64,000 nucleotides of DNA from Distichodus sexfasciatus (Eukaryota; Chordata; Actinopteri; Characiformes; Distichodontidae): contig JAVGVS010000045.1 in the NCBI GenBank assembly GCA_032718565.1, positions 2,254,168-2,318,167 on the forward strand, in the 5' to 3' direction. Shown here one piece after another: positions 37,510 through 46,281 of this stretch; the first letter of the stretch is position 1, and the number at the start of each line of letters is the position of its first letter. The notes below the pieces were generated by a model, which did no database searches, was not told the origin of the DNA, and worked only from the letters and a program-made list of their open reading frames with translations. Position numbers and translations under genes: made by a program.

Positions 37510-39270
37510 TTGCACAGAAGCGTTGTCTTTTCAGAATCCGCCACAAGCCGACGGGACTGTACATGTCAGTGCAGAGCGGAGTGGACGGCATCAAGACGGG
37601 TCGCGTGGTCGTGTCTCAACAGGTGGAGCCCATGAGCGACATCTGGTTCTATCAGGACGGACTCATTAAAAACAAGGTAAAATCAGGAGGGAAAACACAA
37701 TGAAACATTCAGGACGCTCACCTCTGGGCCAAGAAGTTATGGATTCCAATCCTACTTCCAGCACTACCACCACTGGGACCCTGAGCAAGACCTTTAACCC
37801 CAAGTTGCTACAGAGAGACTGCCCCAGTAGTTAGGGACTGGAAGTTGCTCTGGATAAGAATGCTTAATACATGTTGTAAATGTATTTGAAACTTAATATG
37901 CGTCCAAGAGCAATACCTGGCTCCTTTTGAGTCCGGCTTTCTCTCAGCGTTCTGTTCTATTGTTTACAACAGTGGCATTTTCTATATCAATTCCCGGAGA
38001 AACTTTGATTTCCTCCCATCGTGGTCCCTGGGATTAGAATTTGTGACCCTCCACGGCAAAACCAGTTGCTTGTCACAACAGAGGTTTCCGAGAAAAACAA
38101 CCGTTTATGTTGCGTGGGGTAAAATTTTGGATTTTTTGTTTTTAGTGTTTTGAAACAGTGGAAGGTCTATACTGTACTGTTGTGAATAAATCTTGCTGAA
38201 AAACTTACCCTTTCCATCCTAAAAACCTGACTTTCTTGAAGTGAAGAATTCAATTCCAGTAGAATGTTAAAAGTTTCTGTTTTGACCGCTCTACTTCAAT
38301 ATTTACGGTAAATCCACTGGTTGACTAGCGTGAAGATATTTCTCCGGAATCCATCTTCGTCTCCCGAGTTCAGTTAACCTAACGCAGGTAGGCTATCCGT
38401 GCGGCTGTGAATGCAGCGTAGGCTACCGTAAATACAAACAGAGCTGCGACCGCACCAAGCGTCTGTGAGTGCTACAGCGATAGTCAACTTCAAAAGCAGA
38501 TTTCTCTATTTCTCACTTGCCATGACAGGGTAACCCGACTCATTTGAATGTTGATATCTCAGTCATATGTCGTCCGATTCATTCGATTTAGGTATCGTTT
38601 TGATTTATGCCCTTTCATGAAAACATAATAACTCAATTTTGAAAATTTGTGACAAGCGTGGAGGGTCACATTTAATGATCACCAACACATGGTTTCATAG
38701 CACTGGAGCATCGCTGCCCACATTTCTATTATCATCTCTCTCTCTTTTTATCTCTGTGTGCAGCTGGAGCAGGAAATGAGTCTGCAGGTGATGGGGAACG
38801 TTGAGTCTGGGGCGAAGGTGGTCTTGTGGTCAGAAAGTCGGACGCCTGTCCAGAAGTGGGAGGTGGAGCTGGACGGCTGCATCTCCAGTCTCACCTTCCC
38901 TGGGCTGGTGCTGGACGTGAAGGGTAAGTGTGAGATGTTATCAGGCAGCTTTTCTGCCCTGTCATTCAGGAAGTGCAAAGTGATAAAATGACTCAGGCTG
39001 GGGTGTGTTATAGTGTGTAAGGGTCTGGGCGTGTGTGTGTGTTTGTGTGTGTGAATGTTCTACCAGGATTCAGGTCTTCAGGCAGAGTGCTACATTAAAA
39101 TGACACGTTGAAGGTGAGATTAGACAAAACTTGTGGTGAAAACATTAACCAAAATCCACACACTTCCTTCTTCCTTTCCAGGTGGCAAAGCATATGACAA
39201 GGAGCATGTGGTCGTCCGCAGTGGGACAGAGGAAAGTCCCGGTCAGCTCTGGGAGTTAGAGCTCATCTAA
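10068..39270 (+). CDS. crybg1: Beta/gamma-crystallin domain-containing protein 1 (AIM1), complete, 22 exons
   Basis: Exons: 10068-10144, 14764-14884, 19015-21998, 25407-27048, 29964-30011, 30540-30658, 31693-31909, 32860-32999, 33252-33378, 33466-33501, 33589-33728, 33961-34087, 34186-34346, 34599-34725, 34818-34850, 34939-35051, 35519-35648, 35732-35871, 37174-37297, 37518-37676, 38764-38923, 39182-39270. Every junction is GT-AG and in phase; the total of 7014 nt gives 2337 residues. The start is MSSRSRTLRSWFSIKKKEKK. Residues 1-1608 are mostly disordered and Ser/Thr-rich, with the conserved block MDTLLETLKNMGPPIRHRSL and the approach PKYRAFPDAY to the crystallin part. Twelve Greek-key motifs span about residues 1625-2202, followed by a ricin-B-like beta-trefoil to the end. 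CRYBG1 is an actin-associated suppressor of cell motility in mammals; the role here is inferred. Exons further 5' cannot be excluded. Confidence 0.95.
11240..11560 (+). mobile_element. tRNA-derived SINE, sense copy
   Basis: Follows the common fish SINE order: tRNA-like head with B-box-like GGTCCGAGCCCC region, GAGTTTGCATGCACTCCCTG, GGTTTCCTCCCACATGC, GGTTAATTGCTGATTCTAAA, then a GTGTGAGTGTG stretch and CCAGAGTTGTTCCCCGCCTT. The same family appears reversed at 35060-35365 and truncated at 48680-48840. Confidence 0.8.
12165..12560 (+). mobile_element. Dispersed element, fossil DNA-transposon-like (copy 1)
   Basis: Shares ordered blocks with 61100-61425: GATTCAAT near the start, ATGAGACAATAT, TTCATATCAAA, a GAGCTCAA block and an end resembling TTGATCACTGATTCGATG. 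The class is uncertain; the end resembles degraded hAT-type fish elements. The frame across it is not considered coding. Confidence 0.5.
13490..13690 (+). mobile_element. tRNA-derived SINE with A and B boxes
   Basis: Pol III boxes are visible: A-box TGGTGTAGTGGTTAGGGTAC and B-box GGGTTTGAATCC. The body CACTACCATCATTGGGTTCC and CTGAGCAAGACC follows, then a tail resembling GTCGCTCTGTATAAGAGCAT. The family recurs at 37720-37890. Confidence 0.8.
15028..15312 (-). repeat. Dispersed GTGGGGACC repeat, copy 2
   Basis: A nearly full copy on the - strand, bounded by (CA)n. The interior carries telomere-like CCTAACCCTAACCCTAACC (15105-15123) and several GTCCCC/GGGGAC inverted motifs. The frame starting MRKKYFIEDVLVLFEKLKEV recurs in other copies because the repeat is shared, not because it is a gene. 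Confidence 0.85.
16741..17027 (+). repeat. Dispersed GTGGGGACC repeat, copy 3
   Basis: Begins CATGTATTTATCGCATTGTG, continues GGGGACCTTTTTGTCCCC and GTGGGGACATTTGAGAGG, and ends at GATAGTAATACATAG next to (GT)n. Same body as copies 2 and 5-7. Confidence 0.87.
17790..18020 (-). mobile_element. tRNA-derived SINE, reverse copy
   Basis: On the + strand reads GGACTTGAACCAGCAACCTC, the reverse of a tRNA T-arm-like B box, followed by CGAACTGTTACACTACAAAC. Upstream sits GCTCATGAGTACCTCAGTGG, also seen near 29560 in the sense direction. Confidence 0.7.
19015..21998 (+). other. crybg1: crybg1 giant exon 3 (disordered region)
   Basis: A single 2984-nt exon encodes about 995 residues rich in Ser, Thr, Pro and acidic residues, with a Lys run (WKKKKKKN) near its start. 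No folded domain is visible. The acceptor lies directly after a (CT)24 tract (about 18963-19010) that acts as the polypyrimidine tract. Long frames on the opposite strand (such as 21180-21545) are shadows of this exon. Confidence 0.9.
21999..25406 (+). other. crybg1 intron 3: repeats only
   Basis: Contains CT-rich sequence at 22130-22190, a TTATTTGCTG-type dispersed repeat at about 23890-24120 and a reverse tRNA-derived SINE at about 24349-24540 (GGTTTTGAACCCCCAATCTT region). No coding exon is recognised. Confidence 0.55.
29490..29731 (+). mobile_element. tRNA-derived SINEs, abutting the gap
   Basis: Two B-box-like segments are seen, GCAGGTTTGAATGCCAGA (about 29519) and CTGGTTCGAATCCCGGAG (about 29685). 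This suggests two SINE heads in tandem. The second is cut by the N gap. Confidence 0.65.
29732..29741. other. Assembly gap (10 N)
   Basis: Ten Ns between a SINE and an (ATT)n tract, where short reads commonly fail to join. The true length is unknown. It lies in intron 4 of crybg1 and does not affect coding. Confidence 1.
32288..32560 (-). mobile_element. LINE 3' UTR fragment, uninterrupted copy
   Basis: Parallels 4227-4337 plus 5146-5230: ACATTTACAGCATTTACCAG, CAGTGCTTTATAGTC, then CTGTCATTAAAACC where the other copy carries the piggyBac-type insertion, then AAGTGTTAGAGAAA. It lies in crybg1 intron 7. Confidence 0.7.
35060..35365 (-). mobile_element. tRNA-derived SINE, reverse copy in crybg1 intron 16
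   Basis: Starts about 10 bp after the exon 16 donor. The reverse complement has an A-box-like GCGCAGTGGTTAGTGCTATC, B-box GTGGGTTTGATCCC, then GGAGTTCGTGTGCTCGCCCC. It is full-length or nearly so. Confidence 0.85.
36040..37100 (+). other. crybg1 intron 18: old dispersed repeats
   Basis: A region starting AGTCAAAGTAAACTTTGTCA matches the style of fish repeats that also occur at about 10218 and 23890. No exon is seen before 37174. Confidence 0.4.
37453..37508. repeat. (TG)n microsatellite before crybg1 exon 20
   Basis: About 28 uninterrupted TG units end 9 bp before the exon 20 border (acceptor TTGCACAG). The tract replaces the usual pyrimidine run. Confidence 0.95.
37720..37890 (+). mobile_element. 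SINE fragment, same family as 13490-13690
   Basis: Shares CCAGCACTACCACCACTGGG, CCTGAGCAAGACC and the tail GAAGTTGCTCTGGATAAGAA. The head is partly lost. Confidence 0.65.
38042..38670. mobile_element. Non-autonomous DNA transposon with terminal inverted repeats
   Basis: The left end TGTGACCCTCCACG (38042-38055) is the exact reverse complement of CGTGGAGGGTCACA (38657-38670). A second inner pair, CTTGTCACAA (38069-38078) and TTGTGACAAG (38647-38656), extends the terminal repeat with 13 extra bases on the left side. The target duplication is not clear, and no transposase frame is seen. It lies in crybg1 intron 20. Confidence 0.75.
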
Positions 39271-39911
39271 GCTCTGCCTTCTGCCCCAAACCACCCGCTC
39301 CACACTGTCCTCCTGCTGGACCTGCTCTACCCGTTTAACTCGCAGGTTTCAAGCTGATTCTCTGCTGATTTGTCCCTCATGAAGGCTGGAGAAGTCACCT
39401 GGACTCCCATTTTATACCACAGCCAAATCCAGCAGCCTGAACACAGTCCAAACTCCCCAACTCCTCAAAAATTCCCCTACTTTTTCAACCTACTTCAGTT
39501 CCTCAAACACCAGCACAGAGCCCAGAGCAGGCGTAACCCCACTTCCAATGGTATGTGTTTACAGACAGTGCTGGTTTATGCTGTCAGAGGAACTCATTTG
39601 GAGAGAGGAAGAGACAGAGACTGACTGGCCGACTGTCCGATACTCTGCTGGACGAACTGGACACCCGCTGGCCTCATGCTGTATTTATTGTGAAGTTGTG
39701 ATTCTGTTGTTGAATATGTAAAAATGAGCTGGTGATAATCTTTAAATGACACACTTTAGTGAGACATATTTCATACCAGAGGCTTTTTAGAGACTTTATC
39801 TACCTTTCATGAGCTTCATTTGAGTATTAATCTGGTTATTAATTAATCCATTTTTCAACACATTACATAACAGAGTGCATAACAGGGAGTGGCTTTACTT
39901 TTTGGAATAAA
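39271..39911 (+). other. crybg1: crybg1 3' UTR and poly(A) signal
   Basis: Follows the TAA stop. AATAAA lies at 39906-39911, followed by a TGTGTGT-rich stretch suitable as a downstream element. Confidence 0.7.
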
Positions 39912-41389
39912 TGATAAATGTGTGTAAAGCGGTGTGTGTGGTGTGAGTTTTAAGAGTGTGTCTGTAAGATGAGTTGCACTGCTGACGTCTCACGCTCCCC
40001 CAGCCCTCATGTTACACAAGCAAAACTCCAACCAGACAGATCGGAGTGTGTGCGAGGGTGTATGTGTCTATGTTAAGCAGGTGAATTTACACCTGATCTG
40101 GAGAAGATGGTACACAACGTTTTGCTCTTCCTTTTGTGGTGTTTACACTGTTGTAGTGCTCTGATGAAACTGTGCTGTGTTAAAGCCAACAGGCAATGAG
40201 GCACTGTGGATATGTCTCACATTTCATTCACCACACACACTCACACACACACACACATGCACAGTCTTCTATTACTATCTTTGTGAGGTCCTTCCATAGA
40301 CTCCCATAATAACTAAAGTACATAATTTTACACCTACACCTAATCCTAACCACTAACCTTAACCTCAGTAACCCAAGGCCGCACACACACACAGACACGC
40401 ACAGTCTTGTATTACTGTCTTTGTGAGGTCCTTCCATAGACTCCAAAAATGACTAAAGTACATAATTTTACACCTACACCTAATCCTAACCCTAACCTTA
40501 ACCTCAGTAACCCAAAGCACATCTTTTACCTCTTTTAGTTTCTCAAATAAGACAAGCTCATTTTCTATAAAGTCGTTTTTCCTCATGGGGACCTCTCAAA
40601 TGTCTGCACAAAACCCAAAAAAACAGATAAAAGTGATTTTAGGAGACAAAAAGGTCCCCACAATGCGATAAATACATGAACACATACACACACACACACA
40701 CACACATTCCTCATGCACTTGTTCCTGTATCTCGAAGTGTTGAAGATTACAATGATCCATTCCTACCAACACAGCAGATGATATTAATGCTTATTTCTAA
40801 TAATTGTTGTTGTTGTAATTGTAATTGTTGTGCTAATGATCAGAGCCATTAGTCTACAAGTAGCATCTCGCTAACCACTGCTGGAAGATAACAGGCCAAC
40901 AACAGCCCTGAAGTCACATGATCATTTACAAACCATTTTAATAAGCATGTTGGATGAGCAAAAAAACAGGACATTCTTCACATAGCTGTGTCTGTCATGC
41001 GATGAAGGGAGCGATGGAGGGAGAGATGGGGTGGAGAGGGTTTTTGGGCAGGACCGCGTAACGGCGACTCGTCCTGTCAGTGGAGCTGCAGTCTTCAGCA
41101 GGTAAAGGAGATTCACGCTCTTCTCTCTGTCTTTCATTCTGCTGCTTTATTGTGTCTTTATTGTGTTAAATTCCAGCCAGTGTTACTGTGGAACGCAAGC
41201 TTTAGGTGATGTACTTGTAACTGGTAGTCTAGGTGTATGCGTGTGCATGTGATTGCGTGACAGGAGGTCTCCTGTGAAACTCCATCAAAAAATTGAAATC
41301 CCTCCACATTCCCTTCCAGGTGTGTATCTCATCTAGAGTGATCCGGAGCTCCCTCATTTTCTTTCCGCCTCCTCGTCCTCTCGTGTGAG
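39912..41389. other. Intergenic region with a tandem repeat pair
   Basis: Contains two GTGGGGACC-family copies side by side on the - strand (40258-40385 truncated, 40395-40678 nearly full). A candidate non-coding first exon of the annexin ends at about 41101 (CTTCAGCAG followed by GTAAAG). No other gene is seen. Confidence 0.5.
40258..40678 (-). repeat. Dispersed GTGGGGACC repeat, copies 4 and 5 in tandem
   Basis: Copy 4 (40258-40385) holds only the GTATTACT-like end and telomere-like part. Copy 5 (40395-40678) runs to GCGATAAATACATGAACAC. The tandem layout suggests a local duplication or unequal exchange between the flanking (CA)n tracts. Confidence 0.8.
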
Positions 41390-44300
41390 ATGTGGTCCGG
41401 TCCGCTCGGTTCTCTCCTCCCTTTCCCAGACTTCTTTGCTGAGAGAGACGTGAATGAAGTTCAGAACGCTCTGCAACAGAAAGGTGCAAAACACACCTGA
41501 TGATGAAAACCTGCACCTATGCGGCTGAAGCGGTTATTAAACTGTTAAATTATTAGTAAATTATCCTGTTAGCCTGTTGACCTGCTAGTCTGTCTGCTTG
41601 TTAGCTTGTTAGCATGTTAGTCCATTAGCCAGTTAACTAATTAGCCTGTTAGCCCCTCAAAAGAACAAGAGTCCAGTGTTTGCTGCATCACTGCAGTCTG
41701 TAGAAGTCACTGTAAGCAGCATGAAGACGTGACCGACACGAGGCAGCAGCGTTTAAAAGCAATGTTTGGTTGTGTGTTGGTTGGGTTTCAGATGCGAAGA
41801 TGCTGGTGAGGATTCTGACCAACCGCAGCAATGCACAGCGCCAGATTTTAGGCCAAACGTTCCAGAACCTCACTCAGAAGGTGACCAGTCCAGTTCAAGT
41901 CTCATGTCTTACTTAGTGAGTCATAATTCAGACTGGAAAGTCTACAGCCGTGTATGTTTTATAGGACCTGAGCTCTGAGCTAAAGAAGGTGCTCTCTGGA
42001 GATCTACGCTCACTGATGCTCGGCCTGATGATGAAACCCGAGCAGTTTGAGGCTCATCGTCTTCGCCAAGCCATGGAGGTGAAGATCCTGCATTTACGTG
42101 TGTGTGTGAAGTGTGTGTTGCTTGTCTTGAAATTAACTTTGGCTGCTTAATTGTTCACTTTGTGTGTGTGTGTGTGTGTCTGTGTGTGTGTGTGTTTGCA
42201 GGGTCTTGGCACAGATGAAGAGATGCTGCTGGAGGTATTGTGTGTGAGGACGCCGGTCCAGCTGGCTAAAATCAGAGATGCGTACAGTAAAGGTGGGTTT
42301 GGAGTCGGTGGTTTTACCAATAAATCTCAAGCAAGTCAAGCAAGTACGAAGCTGCTCACAAAATTCCATAATGTCTTCATCTGAAGACCTCATGTCAACA
42401 GTAGTGTGGTAAAGTGCTGTACAGTAAAGTATAACCCGTATAGCCTCCACTTCAGGACAGAGTAAAGACACATTCAGAAGTAAAGACACATTTCTGACTT
42501 TGTTTTTGTGTGTTTTGGGGCAGAATTCAGTCGTGACCTGGAGAAGGATTTGGTGAGTGAGACCAGTGGAGATTTTACTCGGCTGCTTGTGGCTCTGCTC
42601 AAGGTATGACACAAACCTCCGTCTTGAGCCCTACAGCCCTGACCACTGCGTGACCACTGCGCTTTCTTGTTCTTTAACACACTCAATGTGGAGTTTTATC
42701 AAAATCCCTCCTTTCTATAGAAAGAACACAGAGCAGGACGTGTGGAGCAGGACGTCAGGGTGAGTCACCTGGACTTTGTCCTCTGTGTCGAGTTGATCTG
42801 TGGTGGAGGTAAAATGTCTTTCATTAGGGTTGTTCTTTTTTGGCGGTAAAGCTGATAAGAGGGTGAAGGTGGTGAAGAATGTTGGCCCGCTTCTGTTTGT
42901 TCAGCAACAGTTTCGACATACGCTGACTAGAAGTTAAACCAGTTCAGCTGGCTCAGAATCAACTCACACTGCCTTTTTTAAGCAGCAGACTGTAAAAATA
43001 TGCTGCATAGCGTGTTAATGAAGTTTGCGAAATATGTATGCCATTACGCAGCTCTCATAGCGCTGGACACTTTAAGACAAACTTAAAGCACTGGACAGTT
43101 AACTTCATAAATCATTACTCAGTAAAGGTCAGAGTCAGGTTAAACAGTTAGAGTCAGGGTTTTAACAGGCTTTAACAGTTAGGGTCAGGGTGATGATGAA
43201 GGTTAATGGCTTGAGCCCGATTGCCCCCGGTACTGTGGGCAGAACAGGAAGGCTTTAAATAGTCGATAAACGTAAACAAACATATGCATGTGGCACATCA
43301 ACATCACCGATAGAATCTCGTCTAAAAACTCAAACAACAAATTCCACCTAAACATAACACATTTCCAGCACCAAACACATAAATAAACAAAGAACAAAAA
43401 CACTGCGTAGGTCTACGTGGAAGAAATCCGGCTGTAGAATCTACACTACTATGGCTAACCATGCATACCGTATATCATATGAAAGCCCAGACTCTGCAGA
43501 TTACGCAGATAATATCTTTTTTTTTGGCGCACATGATTTTTTTTCATTTTCCTTTATTCTGACCCAGTAACAGGAATGCTGATTCCACCATAATCTAACA
43601 AGTGTTACCTTTATAATGATACCAAAAGCATAAAAATAGACATTGTGGTCGCTGAGATATGCATATTTTATTTTGGGTATCTTTTTTAGAGCAAAAATCT
43701 GTAAATCCAGTCTCAGGGCTTAACAGGTTATGGTTAGCAGTGATGACGGGGAGGACTCAGTAGAACAGTTCAGCACCTGCAGCAGCTTGTCTTTCTCACA
43801 GCTTTTAGCTGAAGAGTTGGAGCATAAGAAGTCTGACGCAGAACCGTGGATCTTGATCCTCACCAGCAGAAGTCCAGCTCACCTGGCCAACGGTACTCAG
43901 CAGACCCTGCATTGTGCTGTCTGTGCGTGTGGTGGGTGTGTGTGTATGTGTGAAGTATGTGTAATTTGAACTGTGTAATGATGCTGATGCTGTGTTTAGT
44001 ATTGATGCTGCTGGAGGTGGTAACGTCTCAAAGTGTGAGCGATGCTGTGGAGAAACGCTTCTCTGGGGATTTCAGACTAGGCCTGCAAACTCTAGGTGAA
44101 GTGTGTGTACATGTGTGTGTGTGTGTATTCATGTATTTATCGCATTGTGGGGACCTTTTTGTCCCCTAAAATCACTTTTATCTGTTTTTTGGGGGCCTTT
44201 GTGGGGACATTTGAGAGGTCCCCATGAGGAGAAATGACTTGTGCTTGTTTTATTTGAGAAACTAAATGAGGTACTGAGTTAAAAGAGGCTTTTGGTTACT

Positions 44301-44670
44301 GAGGTTAAAGTTAGGGTTAGGATTAGGTGTAGGTGTAAAATTATCTACATCTAGTCATTATGGGAGTCTATGGAAGGACCTCACAAAGATAGTAATACAA
44401 GACTGTGCGTGTGTGTGTGTGTGTGTAGATTTTGTCTCTGTGTTCACGTCTAACTGCATTCTAACCGATTCTGCTCCTCAGTGCGCTGCGTAGAGAATCC
44501 AGATCTGTACCTGGCCAAAAGGATTCACTCCATGAAAGTGAGTCTGATGCAGTTTTGTGCCGATTAGTTTAAGTCGTGACCGCCTTTAAACCAGACACTC
44601 ACAAACACACTCAAGCGGCACAGACCTGCACTCTACTTACAGACTAGTGAAGAAAAACAAATAGAGCTAA

Positions 44671-44702
<32 letters not shown>

Positions 44703-45315
44703 CGTGTGTGTGTCTGCGTGTGTGTGTAGTGGTCTGTGCTGCAGGGTGTGATATTGTCTCACTGTGAGGAGGATCTGCTTGCTGTCAGAGTGGCGTACAA
44801 GAGACTAACTGGAGCCTCCCTTTACACCACGTTACAGGTAAACACTCTCTCTCTCTCTCTCCCTCTCTCTCTCACATGCACGCACACTCACACAGTCGCA
44901 TATTACTATATCTTTGTGAGGTTTTTCCATAGACTCCCATAATGACTAGATTAATTAATTTTACACCTACGCCTAACCCTAACCCTAATCTTAACCTCAG
45001 TAACCAAAAGCACATCTCTTACCTCTTTTAGTTTCTCAAATAAAACATGTACATTTTCATCATGTCATTTCAACATGTGATTTTTCTTCATGGGGACCTC
45101 TCAAATGTCCCCACAAAGCCCCTAAAAAGTGATTTTAGAGGCCAAAAGGTCCCCAAAATGCCATAAATACTCGCCCATACACACACACTCTCTCACTCTC
45201 TCCCTCACACACACACACACACAGTGTTTGTCTCATTCTGAAACTCTTTCTGCAGAAGCAGTTTAAAGGTGACATCCAGCAGGCGATACTGGCTTTGTGT
45301 CGAGCTGAAGACTAA
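41390..45315 (+). CDS. anxa9: Annexin, annexin A9-like, 11 exons
   Basis: Exons: 41390-41483, 41792-41880, 41965-42078, 42202-42292, 42524-42603, 42721-42759, 43802-43892, 44000-44095, 44482-44537, 44730-44837, 45256-45315; all in phase, giving 305 residues. Four annexin repeats are recognisable, for example GLGTDEEMLLEVLCVRTPVQ (repeat 2), SETSGDFTRLLVALLKKEHR, and the C-terminus GDIQQAILALCRAED. Only repeat 2 keeps the GxGTD calcium loop. Repeat 1 has QQKDAK, repeat 3 has KKSDAEP, and repeat 4 runs from SMK straight into WSVLQGV. Annexin A9 is known for degenerate calcium sites and a CRAED-type end, which is why it is chosen. The first exon start (MWSGPLGSLLPFPDFFAERD) is the only in-frame ATG nearby; a splice acceptor (CTTTCCCAG, ending 41429) inside it offers an alternative. 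Calcium-poor membrane or adhesion binding is inferred. Confidence 0.85.
43203..43723. mobile_element. Possible piggyBac-type MITE in annexin intron 6
   Basis: Bounded by TTAA at 43203-43206 and 43720-43723. The inner ends (TTAATGGCTTGAG and, reversed, TTAAGCCCTGAG) are similar. The interior is AT-rich with no frame. The terminal repeat is weak, so this is tentative. Confidence 0.4.
44129..44405 (+). repeat. Dispersed GTGGGGACC repeat, copy 6 (annexin intron 8)
   Basis: Sense copy from CATGTATTTATCGCATTGTG to GATAGTAATACAAGACTG, flanked by (GT)n on both sides. It pairs in inverted orientation with copy 7 across exons 9 and 10. Confidence 0.88.
44669..44729. repeat. (TG)n microsatellite serving as annexin exon 10 acceptor region
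   Basis: An interrupted TG tract runs directly into the acceptor TGTGTGTAG; exon 10 starts at 44730. Exon 10 lacks the codons for the calcium loop that normally begin this exon in annexins. Confidence 0.85.
44891..45180 (-). repeat. Dispersed GTGGGGACC repeat, copy 7 (annexin intron 10)
   Basis: Reverse copy with CCTAACCCTAACCCTAATC (about 44973-44991) and GTCCCCACAAAGCCCC, bounded by CT/CA microsatellites. Confidence 0.85.
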
Positions 45316-45449
45316 ACTTTATTGGGAAAAATTTTACTGTAAAAATCCACCTCAAAAATCAACAGGATAAGAGAAGACAGAAGTGCTCATAGCCGTTGGA
45401 GGAATTTGTGTGCAATTTATATTACTGTCTGTTTATTCATGTTTTGTCA

Positions 45450-45455
45450 AATAAA
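45450..45455 (+). terminator. Annexin poly(A) signal AATAAA
   Basis: AATAAA lies 135 bp after the TAA stop, the first such signal downstream. Confidence 0.7.
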
Positions 45456-46281
45456 AACACTGACAATTGAATTTTATTTCTAAATGTGAAATAATTTACA
45501 GACGTTAATAATCAATCATTCATTAATAATTTATATTATGCGATATTAATAGTTCATTAAATATGAATAATTCTGACATTATTTAGATTGTGGACAATAT
45601 TCCATTTTCAGTTCCGATTTGTGATTGTTAAACCCAAAGTTGTGGGAGATTATGAGTAAATTGACCGCAGCGGCAGCAGCAAGTTGAAAACCAAATGGAC
45701 CTCTGTGTACTTGTAGTTCATATATATTGGATCATCAGAGTTAGTCATTTGTAACTTTCAGGTTGTTTAAAGCTCCAAATAATTTTAATCTTACTCTAAC
45801 CCCAACCCTTTCCCTCAATCCTTCTGATGATTGTTAATCTGGAGTTTTACTATCAGAATAAGTTACTATTTTATACCTCAGTGCCCAACAACAAATATGA
45901 AACTTTAAAACTATACACCACTTAAACACATACACAATCATTTAGATTTGTATACATATATATATCATTTGTATTTTATTTTAGATTATTATAACATTAC
46001 ACAATTAAAATGTAGAACATTAGACAGATGAAGGCAGTTTAAAGATATTTTGAAAAGCAAGTTAATCTTAATGAGTTATAAGAGAAAGGTTTTCAACATT
46101 TTCTTAACATTCAGCTCCCATCCTACAGCATGGGTGTGGAGGGAATAAACCATATGGAGCTCAATTTTGGGTCGTCCAAAACATCAACGCTTCTAGATTC
46201 CCGTTTAGCTGGATGTTTGCACAGCAGTCGAAGGGTGTAGTTCCCTCCACATGCTGCTTTAGTCCATGATTAAATTCCAGT

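Larger units (their letters stand above)
37518..39270 (+). other. crybg1: crybg1 beta-trefoil (ricin-B-type lectin fold) exons
   Basis: Three exons encode the C-terminal trefoil, residues about 2203-2337, with repeated segments such as SDIWFYQDGLIKNK, AKVVLWSESRTPVQKWEVE and the terminal LWELELI. The stop TAA is at 39268-39270. The fold is inferred from CRYBG1 family knowledge; no carbohydrate binding is implied. Confidence 0.85.

Noticed and set aside
40260..44405. CRISPR-like spaced repeats
   Set aside because: The repeated units are long dispersed elements in introns and intergenic DNA of a vertebrate, with no regular spacing.
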